This document shows positions 16,431-24,639 of a stretch of DNA of 64,000 bases, piece after piece. Every line of letters begins with the position of its first letter. Positions within the stretch are counted from its first letter, which is position 1. The stretch is from the NCBI GenBank assembly GCA_022010055.1, contig CP091737.1, forward strand, positions 1,426,001 to 1,490,000, read 5' to 3'. Below the pieces are notes generated by a model, which was given only the letters and a program-made list of their open reading frames with translations, had not been told where the DNA came from and made no database searches. Made by a program: the position numbers and the translations under genes. This DNA comes from Treponema sp. Lineage in GTDB: Bacteria > Spirochaetota > Spirochaetia > Treponematales > Treponemataceae.

Positions 16431-17282
16431 TCTGCAAGTTTTCTGCACAAGCGTAAACCAGATCGGCCCGCACTTTTCCTTCTGGTCGGGCAGGATATGG
16501 AATCCGTATTCCGTCCGCTCCGGAACCGGAACAGAATCCATCCTGCAAAAATCCGAGATATTTTCCGGCACGCGCGGCATGGAATTTTCAAAGACAAACT
16601 TAACGTCGTCAAATTTTTTCACCAGACGGGCCAGAACCGCATCGTTTTCCGCATTGCAAAGCGCGCATGTTGAATACAAAAGAAATCCGCCCGGCTCAAG
16701 AAGCCTGTACGCAGAGGAAAGCAAAGCCCACTGCTCCATCGCAAGAGACTTTATCCGCGCCGGCGACCATTCGGAAAGATATTTTTCATCCTGAAGCACA
16801 TGGCGCTCGCTTGAACAAGGCGCATCTAGCAGAATCCTGTCATACGCCTCTGTCTGAGTTGTACACCATTTCGCAGCGTCCGAGCAGGATATTTTTATCC
16901 GTCCGTTTATTTTTTCAGGAAGACAATTCCTGCAGACCTGGACAAGACGCTGTTTTCTCTGCGGACTGCGCTCATTGCTGACCAAAGAAGCGTCTTCCGG
17001 CATCCGGGAAGCAATCACAAGAGTTTTTCCGCCCGGAGCCGCGCACATATCAAGGAACTTTTTTCCGCCGTCCACAGGAAGCTGCAACGCCGCAAAAACG
17101 CTCGCCGGATCAAGAAAATATTTTTCAACGCCGCCCGCGTTCCATTCAGCATAAACGGAATCTTCAAAAAGCGACTTCCTAAGACTTTCCCAGCGGCTGC
17201 CGAACAACCCGGAATAGTAAGCCTCAAAACCTTCACTGCCCTTCAGCTTAAGGGCGGAATTCCTTTCACTTTTTTTTGCCAT
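16428..17282 (-). CDS. RsmB/RsmF-type rRNA (cytosine-C5) methyltransferase
   Basis: A SAM-dependent RNA m5C methyltransferase. The SAM loop is FLDMCAAPGGKTL. The two catalytic cysteines of the family are in DAPCSSERHVL and STCALCNAEND. The start chosen is ATG 17282, inside the last codons of the hexosaminidase gene (17-base overlap), giving ~284 residues. A TTG at 17297 is an alternative. There is no N-terminal NusB domain, so RsmF-like specificity or a tRNA target are equally possible. The stop codon is the end of a repeat element. Confidence 0.85.
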   Translation of the reverse strand: MAKKSERNSALKLKGSEGFEAYYSGLFGSRWESLRKSLFEDSVYAEWNAGGVEKYFLDPASVFAALQLPVDGGKKFLDMCAAPGGKTLVIASRMPEDASLVSNERSPQRKQRLVQVCRNCLPEKINGRIKISCSDAAKWCTTQTEAYDRILLDAPCSSERHVLQDEKYLSEWSPARIKSLAMEQWALLSSAYRLLEPGGFLLYSTCALCNAENDAVLARLVKKFDDVKFVFENSMPRVPENISDFCRMDSVPVPERTEYGFHILPDQKEKCGPIWFTLVQKTCR

Positions 17283-18573
17283 AATCAATTTTTTCAATAT
17301 AAATGTCTATATTTTCTTTTCTCGCCATATTGAATTTTTCAACGCGAAAATCAACACTCTCCGCCGGCAGAACAGGAACAACAGAATAAACCCCAGCCGC
17401 ATCTTTTTCAAAAGAAACCAGATTTCGCCGTATTTTGTATTCCATGACCTTTTTAAAAGAATTATCTATGAGCCGCTTAAAATTTTCATCCTTTTCAGCC
17501 TTTGAAATCAAAACCTTCGCCGGAGCGGAAATTCGCTTCTCACTGACCATAATAACATTCACGCCGGCTTCCATCGCCCTTACAGCCGCTTCCTCAGGCG
17601 GAAATCCGTTCTGCGAAAGCGCGCCCATAAAAATGTCATCGCTAAAAACAATTCCTTCAAAGCCTATCTCGCCGCGAAGAATTTCGGAAACCCACCGGCG
17701 CGAAAAGCACGCGGGATTTTTTCCGTCAACAGATTTTACCCTGGCATGGCTCATCAAAGCTCCGGAAGGCGCGCATACATTCAGGTCAAAAAACGGCCTT
17801 AAACTTTCCTTAAGCTCAGCCCCGGAAAGCAAAATCTCCGGAAGCCCCGAATGAGGGTCGGTATTTGTATTTCCCGGAAAATGCTTTATCACAGTTCCAA
17901 CGCCGTTGTTCTCAAATGCGTTTATGCAGGCAGTCCCGAATTCCCTGACCTTTCTTAGCCCGCCGAAACTCCTTCCATCCAGAAAACGCTCATTCCCGGA
18001 AGTCCTTACTTCCACAACCGGCGCAATATTCATATCAAAACCAAGCATTTTCATCTGCACAGCCTGAGAAGAATAAAGCTCATACGCAGAAGGAACATCC
18101 AGACATGAAGAAACTCTTTCCGCGGAAGGAAGCGGTCCGTTCACAACTTTCAGCCGGTTCACCAGACCGCCTTCCTGGTCCACCGCAAGAAACGGAGGAA
18201 TCACACCCTTTTCCGCGCAGTATTTTTTTATCGAATCCGTAAATTTAATTATACCTGCCGGAGAATCCGCAAGATTATATCCAAAAAAAAGATAGCCGCC
18301 CGGCACAAAATCTTTTTCAACAGGAACAAAAACAGTGTCACCTTCAATATTTTCTATAAAAAGCTGGCAAACCTTTTCCCGCAAGGAAACAGAAGAAACA
18401 TAGCTTTCAAAGGCAGAGTCCTTTTCTTTCCGCAAAGATTTCAAGGAAGCTTGAACCGCGGCGGAATTTTTTCTTAATTTTTTTTCTTTTTCATCCTGAG
18501 CCCGGTCTTTTATTCTTCCGCAGCCAGAAAACAAAAAAAGCATTGCGGCAAGAAGAGAAACAATTTTTACCAT
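17266..18573 (-). CDS. Lipoprotein glycoside hydrolase family 3 (beta-N-acetylhexosaminidase, NagZ-like)
   Basis: A 435-residue GH3 enzyme. A lipoprotein signal (MVKIVSLLAAMLFLFSGC) places it at the membrane, unlike cytoplasmic NagZ. The domain motifs are AVDQEGGLVNRLK, the NagZ-type KHFPGNTNTDPHSGLP histidine loop, and the nucleophile aspartate in FSDDIFMGAL. It may trim N-acetylglucosamine from muropeptides or glycans. It overlaps the methyltransferase start downstream and is divergent from the thioesterase upstream. Confidence 0.88.
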   Translation of the reverse strand: MVKIVSLLAAMLFLFSGCGRIKDRAQDEKEKKLRKNSAAVQASLKSLRKEKDSAFESYVSSVSLREKVCQLFIENIEGDTVFVPVEKDFVPGGYLFFGYNLADSPAGIIKFTDSIKKYCAEKGVIPPFLAVDQEGGLVNRLKVVNGPLPSAERVSSCLDVPSAYELYSSQAVQMKMLGFDMNIAPVVEVRTSGNERFLDGRSFGGLRKVREFGTACINAFENNGVGTVIKHFPGNTNTDPHSGLPEILLSGAELKESLRPFFDLNVCAPSGALMSHARVKSVDGKNPACFSRRWVSEILRGEIGFEGIVFSDDIFMGALSQNGFPPEEAAVRAMEAGVNVIMVSEKRISAPAKVLISKAEKDENFKRLIDNSFKKVMEYKIRRNLVSFEKDAAGVYSVVPVLPAESVDFRVEKFNMARKENIDIYIEKIDYGKKK

Positions 18574-18668
18574 AATTCCAATATATCACAAATCATTCAA
18601 AATCTGAATTGCCTAACCTGCTAAAAAAGAATAATATTTTTTAAGAAAAACAGTTTCCAGAGGATTTT

Positions 18669-19076
18669 ATGAAGCACACAACTGAAATAACCGTACGCTC
18701 ATACGAATGCGACTCTTACAACCACGTAAACAATGCGGTTTATCTTAATTATCTTGAGCACGCCAGAATGGATTTTCTGCATGCGGCAAATTTTGACTAC
18801 AAGGGAATTGTGGCGGCCGGATTCTATCTTTATGTAACGCACATCGACATACATTACAAAGGCTCGGCTTTTCTGGATGACAAACTGCTCGTGGAGACCT
18901 TCCCGACAAAACTAAAGCACGTCATGGGGGAATTTCACCAGACAATAAAAAAAGAGGACGGCACAATCTGCGCGGAAGCCGATGTCACCTGGGCTTCTGT
19001 ACAGAAAGACGGACGTCCTTCAAAAATCCCGGAAAATTTCCTTGTGGAAGGATTAAAACCGGAAAAAACAGCCTAA
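18669..19076 (+). CDS. Hotdog-fold acyl-CoA thioesterase (YbgC/FadM type)
   Basis: A 135-residue 4-hydroxybenzoyl-CoA-thioesterase-type hotdog protein. The active-site region YECDSYNHVNNAVYLNYLEHAR is characteristic, with the catalytic Asp and the HVNN stretch. Length and start are normal. It is a single gene ending at a strong bidirectional terminator. Acyl-CoA hydrolysis is expected; the chain-length preference cannot be read. Confidence 0.88.
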   Translation: MKHTTEITVRSYECDSYNHVNNAVYLNYLEHARMDFLHAANFDYKGIVAAGFYLYVTHIDIHYKGSAFLDDKLLVETFPTKLKHVMGEFHQTIKKEDGTICAEADVTWASVQKDGRPSKIPENFLVEGLKPEKTA

Positions 19077-19090
19077 AAAAAAAAGAACAG

Positions 19091-19122
19091 ATGTCATTCT
19101 GGATTTTTATCCAGAATGACAT
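19091..19122. terminator. Strong bidirectional terminator
   Basis: A perfect 14-bp stem ATGTCATTCTGGAT / ATCCAGAATGACAT with a TTTT loop is flanked by A-run and T-run. It lies between the convergent thioesterase and mrp genes. Confidence 0.9.
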
Positions 19123-19139
19123 TTTTTTTTAACAAGACG

Positions 19140-19964
19140 CTACTTCAGAAGAGCTTCTATCTTTGCGGCGGCCTCGTCCAGGTATCCGCAGTCAATGCTT
19201 TCAACATCGCCGGAATCAACCGCGGCGGAAGTCGCCTCCTCCATCGGGATTCTTGCCAGAACCGGAATATTAAAACTTTCAGCGATTTTTTCAATGTTGC
19301 TCTTTCCAAAAACAGTAATCGCCTTTCCGCAATCCGGACATTTCACATAGCTCATATTCTCCACAAGCCCAAGAATAGGAATGTTCATCATATTTGCCAT
19401 TTTTACAGCTTTCTCAACAATAACGCGGACAAGCTGCTGCGGCGAAGAAACAATGATGATTCCGTCAACAGGAAGGCTCTGAAAAACTGTAAGCGGAACA
19501 TCGCCAGTTCCCGGCGGCATATCCACAAACATAAAATCAACATCTTTCCAGTTAACATCTGTCCAGAACTGTTTCACCGCGCCGGCAATAACAGGTCCGC
19601 GCCACACAACCGGGTCGTTTTCATTTTCAAGCAGAAAATTCATAGACATAAGCTGGATTCCTGAATCCGTAACAACAGGATTCAAGGAATTTCCATCAGA
19701 TTCGGCACGGTTCTGTCCAACACCAAAACTTTCCGGAATAGAAGGCCCTGTAATATCCGCGTCAAGAATAGCGGACTTAAAGCCATCTTTATTAACTCTA
19801 CAGGCAAGAAGGCTTGTCACAAGAGATTTTCCAACTCCGCCCTTGCCGCTCACAATGCCTATAACTTTTTTTACAGAACTCCCTTCCCTTAGCTTTTCGT
19901 GAAGATCGCGGCTTTCACAATCCTTGCCGCACGAACCGCAGTTATGTCCGCATGATTCCGACAT
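19140..19964 (-). CDS. Mrp/NBP35-type iron-sulfur cluster carrier ATPase
   Basis: A ParA-like P-loop ATPase that carries and transfers Fe-S clusters. The deviant Walker A is GKGGVGKSLVTSLLA, followed by DADITGPSIPESFG and the FVDMPPGTGD switch. The CxxC cluster motif is YVKCPDCGKAI. A cysteine-rich N-terminus (CGHNCGSCGKDC) may hold an extra cluster, as in NBP35. The start is ATG 19964 with GGGGGA upstream; the earlier in-frame TTG is less likely. It lies 42 bases downstream of the phosphatase gene. Confidence 0.93.
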   Translation of the reverse strand: MSESCGHNCGSCGKDCESRDLHEKLREGSSVKKVIGIVSGKGGVGKSLVTSLLACRVNKDGFKSAILDADITGPSIPESFGVGQNRAESDGNSLNPVVTDSGIQLMSMNFLLENENDPVVWRGPVIAGAVKQFWTDVNWKDVDFMFVDMPPGTGDVPLTVFQSLPVDGIIIVSSPQQLVRVIVEKAVKMANMMNIPILGLVENMSYVKCPDCGKAITVFGKSNIEKIAESFNIPVLARIPMEEATSAAVDSGDVESIDCGYLDEAAAKIEALLK

Positions 19965-19986
19965 ATTATCCCCCAATTAATTCAAA

Positions 19987-20004
19987 TAGCCTGAACGCCA
20001 GAGC
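19987..20004. repeat. Possible relic of a palindromic-element end
   Basis: TAGCCTGAACGCCAGAGC resembles the consensus end TAGCCTGAATGTCGAG. It sits 2 bases from the stop codon of the phosphatase gene. No matching second end is seen, so this is only a suggestion. Confidence 0.3.
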
Positions 20005-20005
20005 T

Positions 20006-21167
20006 TTAGTAATTCGCCGGCTTTTTTGCGCAAATATGATTGCCGTCAAAATCAAAAAAACCGGGTTCTTTTTCTTCAGGCTCAATATTCAATTTTTTTA
20101 TCAAAGCTTCAATCTCTCTTGCATCCAGAATATTTTCCTTAAGGAAAACGCTCTGCATAAGATGCGCAAGGTTTTTGGAACCGGAAGGATCAAATCCTGT
20201 CAGCTTTCTAAGGCTGTACTGAAGAAGCCTGCGGCTTCTGTACTCACCGATTCCGCAATTGCAGGTCTTTTCATAATCTTCCGCGATTTCCTTCCAGCTG
20301 GCTCCGCAAAGAGCAGAAAGAACCGCAACAGTAACGCCTGTCCTGTCAGAGCCAAGGCGGCAGTGTATATAAAAAGGACCGGAATGTTCTATTATAAAGC
20401 GGCAGATTTTCTGAAGAACGTTCAGATATTCCGCCGCATCCGGATGGAAATACACCAGATTGTATTCAATATTCACGCACAGCCGGTTGTTGTTCTTTTC
20501 CATGTCATCTATTATTTCGCATGGAGTTTCTTCCGCAAGGGCAGAAACAGCCTCGTAACCGCACAACGTTATGTCAGACTTCACGCCATAAAGGTCAAGA
20601 CCTTTCCGCACAAGGCTGATTCTTTCATTTTCAGTGTCCATCCAGCCACGGGACTTTATACGGATGATACCCCCGGAACAACGCCCTGGTTCCCGGCGCA
20701 CGCCTGAAATTTGAAATTTCCGAACGGCAGGCAGGACACCCAAGATCAAAATCGTCCATTTCCTTGAAAATTTCAGTCCGCTTCATTAAATTCGCAGCTT
20801 CCTCAATTTCAAGACTGCTCAAAAGAATCAGCTTGTTTCCAAGAAAAATATTAGGCGATTCATTTTTTTCCGCAAGAAGATGGGATGAGACTTCTGAAAG
20901 TCCAAAAAATTTAAACTCAGGAAAACCAGAATTTCCCGGAACAAGAATGTTGTCAAGATTTTTTTCAAGAACAAAAACAACCTTGCCCTTTTCAGTCTTT
21001 TTCTTCATCAGCCAGTCAGAATCTCCGGTATTGAGCCAGCCGTTAAAAGTTCCGCTCACATATACAGACTCAGAATCCAAAAGATCCGGATACTCCTCTT
21101 TGCAACAATAAAATTCAATTTTATCCTTATCAAATCTGTACCCGTATTTTTTGCTGTCCAACTGCAT
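20006..21167 (-). CDS. AMPK/CBM48-like domain fused to tyrosine-type protein phosphatase, frameshifted
   Basis: Residues ~1-120 contain an Ig-like carbohydrate-binding module of the AMPK-beta/CBM48 type, seen as VYVSGTFNGWLNTG followed by a strand-rich stretch (PEFKFFG). Residues ~160-387 form a PF13350-like tyrosine/dual-specificity phosphatase with RGYHPYK, GYEAVSAL and the CX5R signature FYIHCRLGSDRTG. The two halves are in different frames. They join at ~20650 (…HPYK/SRGWMDTENE), one base over or two short. No other start is plausible for the second half, because the phosphatase N-terminal strands lie in the first. The architecture recalls laforin and SEX4 glucan phosphatases. Substrate is inferred only. 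Confidence 0.72.
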
Positions 21168-21246
21168 AACAACCCCTAAAACTGAAAAAATATTTTAAGC
21201 CTGAAAATCTTAAAAATTCAACAGGAATAAAAAAAACAACCATATA

Positions 21247-21451
21247 TAACCTTAATTTAGAGTTTTTTTGCAAATTATGAAAGAACGCTCACGGCAGATT
21301 TTCAATTTGCTAAAGATGGATTTGGCTCGCGCTACGCTTGTATTAATTCGGGTGCTCCGCACTTTAATTAATTCAATCGCCAAAAATCTTCACAAATTGC
21401 AAATCTGCCTGCGCTTTTATTCTTTTTGCAAAAAACTCGATATTCAGGCTA
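21247..21451. repeat. Dispersed palindromic element, well-preserved copy
   Basis: A 205-bp copy starting TAACCTTAATTTAGAG and ending AAACTCGATATTCAGGCTA, about 94% identical by eye to the copy at 2332. It lies between the divergent phosphatase gene and the tRNA-Asp promoter. It is the only full copy not adjacent to a stop codon. A TA repeat flanks it on both sides. Confidence 0.85.
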
Positions 21452-21528
21452 TATTAAGTATAATCACGTTTTCGCGATATACCAAACAAAAAAAATATAT
21501 TTTTTTCTGTTTTTTTCAAATTTTCCTA

Positions 21529-21557
21529 TTGACCTTTTTTTTACACTCATATATTAT
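21529..21557 (+). promoter_or_regulatory. Promoter of tRNA-Asp
   Basis: TTGACC (21529-21534) and TATTAT (21552-21557) are separated by 17 bases. The predicted start lies a few bases before the mature tRNA at 21570. Confidence 0.7.
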
Positions 21558-21569
21558 TCTAAACATCAC

Positions 21570-21643
21570 GCGGGTGTAGCGAAGCTGGTTATCGCGCTGG
21601 CCTGTCACGCCGGAGATCACGGGTTCGAGCCCCGTCACTCGCG
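21570..21643 (+). tRNA. tRNA-Asp(GTC)
   Basis: It folds as a cloverleaf with acceptor GCGGGTG / CACTCGC, anticodon arm CTGGC-CTGTCAC-GCCGG (anticodon GTC), T-loop TTCGAGC and discriminator G. The 3' CCA is not encoded. Confidence 0.95.
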
Positions 21644-21646
21644 CCT

Positions 21647-21677
21647 AACCTTCCAACACGATGGAAGGTTTTTTTTA
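21647..21677 (+). terminator. Terminator-like hairpin between two tRNAs
   Basis: Stem ACCTTCCA / TGGAAGGT with an ACACGA loop is followed by eight or more T. It ends one or two bases before the 5' end of tRNA-Pro. Confidence 0.75.
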
Positions 21678-21678
21678 T

Positions 21679-21751
21679 CGGGCAATAGCGCAGTTGGTAG
21701 CGCGCGACGTTCGGGACGTTGAGGTCGCTGGTTCAAATCCAGTTTGCCCGA
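21679..21751 (+). tRNA. tRNA-Pro(CGG)
   Basis: Acceptor CGGGCAA / TTGCCCG. The anticodon loop TTCGGGA gives anticodon CGG, the T-arm is CTGGTTCAAATCCAG and the discriminator is A. The 3' CCA is not encoded. Confidence 0.93.
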
Positions 21752-21789
21752 CTTTTTCAAATCAATATGTCATAGGACATCAATAAACA

Positions 21790-21831
21790 AAAGGCAATGC
21801 GAAGCTTGCAAGACAAGCGCATTGCCTTTAA
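21790..21831. terminator. Long hairpin downstream of tRNA-Pro
   Basis: The outer stem AAAGGCAATGC / GCATTGCCTTT and inner stem GCTTG / CAAGC are perfect apart from a GAA bulge. It is placed to end tRNA-Pro transcription. Confidence 0.7.
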
Positions 21832-21994
21832 TTTTCTGTTTCTTTCCTCACCTTTGCAACCATCTTTTATGTCACCATATCAAGCCAAGCGTCGTATTAT
21901 ACCTGATAAAATGTTTCTAAAAAAAACTCGTAGACCTAAAACAAAACCCACAAATACACCCGGTGAAAAAAAAACACCGGTGAAAAAACACAAA

Positions 21995-22027
21995 AAAAAA
22001 AGCCCGGCGCAAAAGCACCGGGCTTTA
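21995..22027 (-). terminator. Terminator of pta
   Basis: Stem AAAGCCCGG / CCGGGCTTT. Read on the minus strand it is followed by a run of nine or more T. It lies about 20 bases beyond the restored pta stop. The stretch 21832-21994 between the two terminators holds no supported gene. Confidence 0.8.
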
Positions 22028-22047
22028 AAAATTGTAAAAAAAACTTA

Positions 22048-23072
22048 CTACGCCTGCAAAGCGGTTACCGCGACAGTATCAATTATCTCATCAACGTTGC
22101 AGCCGCGGGAAAGGTCGTTCAAAGGTCTGGCAAAGCCCTGGCACACAGGACCGATCGCCTTCCAGCCTCCCATTCTTGCGCATATCTTATAGCCGATGTT
22201 TCCGGCATTGATGTTCGGGAAAATAAATGTATTCGCATGGCCCGCGACACTGCTTCCCGGAGCCTTAAGGCTTCCAACTTCCGGCGCAACGGCGGCGTCA
22301 AACTGAAATTCACCGTCAAGCTCAAGGTCAGGAGCCGCGGCCTTCGCCAGCTCGGCAGCCTTCCGAACCTTGGAAACCGTATCATAAATTTTGAATCATT
22401 TCCAGAACCCTTCGTAGAAAACGAGAGCATCGCGACTTTCGGCTCAATTCCGGCAATCACCCTCGCAGTCTCGGCAGAAGCCACAGCAATATCAGCAAGC
22501 TCCTCCGCGGTCGGCTCAATATTAACAGCGCAGTCACCAAAAACCGCAATTCCGTCAGGAACATATTTATTTCCGGTAGGCGGAGCGACCATAATAAAGC
22601 AAGAAGAAACCGTTCTGATTCCAGGAGCGGTCTTAATAACCTGAAGTCCCGGACGCAGCGTGTTCGCAGTAGAATGGCATGCGCCGGAAACAAAACCATC
22701 AGCATCGCCGGCCTTCAGAATCAAAGCGCCGTACATCGTATAATCCTTAAGAGCGGCGGCCTTCGCGGCGGCTACATCAGCATACTCAGGAGCGCCAGTC
22801 TTCTTATTTATCTTGCCTTCCCTGGCTTTAAAAAGAATCTCCGCATACCTGTCGGCATTAGGGTCTGAAAGCGGATCCACAATCTTAACGCCATCCATGT
22901 CAAACCCGAATTTTTCAATTTCTTCCTTATTTCCCAAAAGAATAATCTTTGCAATCCCCAATTTTACAGCAGAAGAAGCAGCCTCAACAACACGCTTGTC
23001 CTCGCCCTCGCAAAGAACAATAGTTTTTCCGGCAGCCCTGGCCTTATCCCTCAAATTCTTAATAAAATCCAT
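22048..23072 (-). CDS. pta: Phosphate acetyltransferase, frameshifted
   Basis: Converts acetyl-CoA and phosphate to acetyl phosphate and CoA, the first step of fermentative acetate formation. The N-terminal part (KTIVLCEGEDKRVVEAAS) through AMLSFSTKGSGNDSKFMI is normal. The frame is then lost at ~22380. The neighbouring frame continues TVSKVRKAAELAKAAAPDLE and later NTFIFPNINAGNIGYKI, ending at TAG 22048-22050. The break is compatible with loss of one base, or of one GATA unit from a GATAGATA. Full length is about 342 residues. Confidence 0.92.
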
Positions 23073-23400
23073 AAAAAACCTTCGATTAAAATATTCTCAA
23101 AACTGAGTGATTAAAGAATACCACCACCGAAACACATTTACAACAGCATTTTTCTTTTCCGGGTGGCTCGGCTCGCAGGGCTCGCCGCCGGGCTTTCCGC
23201 TGCAATTCGGCAAGCCTCATTTCCACTACAATCCCTGCCACACGCGGGCCTCCGAACTTTTACCCTCAAGTTTATTCAGCCCGCTACCTGGTTTTGCCTT
23301 GCAAAACCAGCCTTTATTCATTTATCATACTCCGCCGGCGCCAGCTCCTTCTTAACAATCCTCAGGAAACGTTTTTTTTTCAATCTTAGAGCAAATTTCA
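23073..23400. other. Intergenic stretch without supported gene; GC-rich core
   Basis: Bases 23155-23320 are GC-rich against an AT-rich background (CGGGCTTTCCGCTGCAATTC, CCACACGCGGGCC, and a small inverted repeat TGGTTTTGCCTTGCAAAACCA). Frames exist but lack ribosome sites or family resemblance. It separates divergent pta and infC. Confidence 0.4.
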
Positions 23401-23403
23401 ATA

Positions 23404-23433
23404 TAGACACATCCGCATTTTTTCATATATAAT
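23404..23433 (+). promoter_or_regulatory. Promoter of the infC-rpmI-rplT operon
   Basis: TAGACA (23404-23409) and TATAAT (23428-23433) are separated by 18 bases, about 50 bases upstream of the infC start. Confidence 0.6.
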
Positions 23434-23483
23434 AATAATTACGTTTATATGTATTTTGTGTTTTATGAACACGAGGAGGATAG

Positions 23484-24020
23484 TTGGCATACCAAGACAA
23501 CAGAAACAACAACAAGGGACAGAGGATAAATGAAATGATTCGAGTCCGGGAGGTTCGACTTATCGATGACGAGGGCAATCAGAAAGGAATCGTTCCTACA
23601 CTGGAAGCTCTTAAATTGGCTAAGGAAAAGGATCTTGATCTTGTTGAGGTGAGTCCAAATGCTAATCCGCCGGTTTGTAAGATACTTGATTTTGGCAAGT
23701 ACAGATTCGAACAGGAAAAAAAGCTCCGTGAATCCAAAAAGAATCAGAAAGTACTAAAGTTAAAAGAAATCCGTATGCAGCCTAAGATTGGACCTGGAGA
23801 TCTTGATACAAAAGCCAAGCATGTACAGGAATTTCTGGACGAGGGCGACAAGGTAAAAGTTACAATCCGTTTCCGCGGACGCGAGCTTGCGCACACCGAA
23901 CTCGGCTACGATGTCCTGAATGAAGTTTTGAAAAGGCTTACTTCAGCGTATGTCATGGAAAAACAGCCAGCAATGGATGGAAAAACAATGTCCATGACAA
24001 TTTCAGCAAAAGCCAAATAA
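23484..24020 (+). CDS. infC: Translation initiation factor IF-3
   Basis: A 178-residue IF-3 with both domains: N-terminal INEMIRVREVRLIDDEGNQ and C-terminal KEIRMQPKIGPGDLDTKAKH followed by the RFRGRE motif. It binds the 30S subunit and checks start codons. The start is TTG at 23484 under a strong AGGAGG. A non-AUG start on infC allows autoregulation in other bacteria. It is the first gene of the standard infC-rpmI-rplT operon. Confidence 0.96.
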   Translation: MAYQDNRNNNKGQRINEMIRVREVRLIDDEGNQKGIVPTLEALKLAKEKDLDLVEVSPNANPPVCKILDFGKYRFEQEKKLRESKKNQKVLKLKEIRMQPKIGPGDLDTKAKHVQEFLDEGDKVKVTIRFRGRELAHTELGYDVLNEVLKRLTSAYVMEKQPAMDGKTMSMTISAKAK

Positions 24021-24039
24021 AAAAATTGAGGTAAATGAA

Positions 24040-24240
24040 ATGCCTAAGATGAAGACAAAGAAGTCTGCTGCAAAACGTTACTCAACAACTGGCAGCGGAA
24101 AAATCAAGTACAAGAAACAGAACCTTCGTCATATTCTGACAAAGCGTTCACCAAAAAGAAAGAGACAGCTTCGTGAAACAGGAATTCTTGCAGAAGCTGA
24201 CGCAAAGAGAATCCGTAAGCAGATGCTGCCGTACGGTTAA
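24040..24240 (+). CDS. rpmI: 50S ribosomal protein L35
   Basis: A 66-residue very basic protein starting MPKMKTKKSAAKRYSTTGSG, the universal L35 N-terminus, with the HILTKRSPKRKRQLR core. It is 19 bases after infC and 13 before rplT. Confidence 0.97.
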   Translation: MPKMKTKKSAAKRYSTTGSGKIKYKKQNLRHILTKRSPKRKRQLRETGILAEADAKRIRKQMLPYG

Positions 24241-24253
24241 TGGAGTATAAAAT

Positions 24254-24613
24254 ATGTCAAGAGCAATAGACGGAACAAAAAGAAAGAATCGCCGTGCAAA
24301 AATCTTAAAGCTTGCAAAAGGTTTTATCGGTGACAGAAAATCAAACTATAAACCAGCAAAAGACGCTGTCGTAAAAGCATTGAACCACGCTTACGTTGAC
24401 CGCCGCGACCGCAAGGGCAATTTCCGTGCATTGTGGATTGCGCGTATCAACGCAGCAGTAAGAGATGAAGGCCTTACATACTCACGCTTTATCGACGGAC
24501 TTGCAAAAGCTGGAATCACACTCAACCGCAAGTCACTTTCAAACATGGCGATTGAAGATCCAGTGGCATTCAAGGCAGTTGTTGAAGCTGCAAAAAACGC
24601 TTTAAAGGCATAA
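24254..24613 (+). CDS. rplT: 50S ribosomal protein L20
   Basis: A 119-residue early-assembly 23S-binding protein. KILKLAKGFIGDRKSNYK and YVDRRDRKGNFRALWIARIN are diagnostic. L20 represses this operon in several bacteria; no leader pseudoknot was identified here. Confidence 0.97.
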   Translation: MSRAIDGTKRKNRRAKILKLAKGFIGDRKSNYKPAKDAVVKALNHAYVDRRDRKGNFRALWIARINAAVRDEGLTYSRFIDGLAKAGITLNRKSLSNMAIEDPVAFKAVVEAAKNALKA

Positions 24614-24639
24614 TGCCTTAGCGGCATAAGGAATTTACT

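Noticed and set aside
21797..22192. 131-codon Lys-rich frame that looks histone H1-like
   Set aside because: It starts inside the tRNA-Pro terminator, crosses the pta terminator and runs antisense into pta. A-rich DNA explains the lysines.
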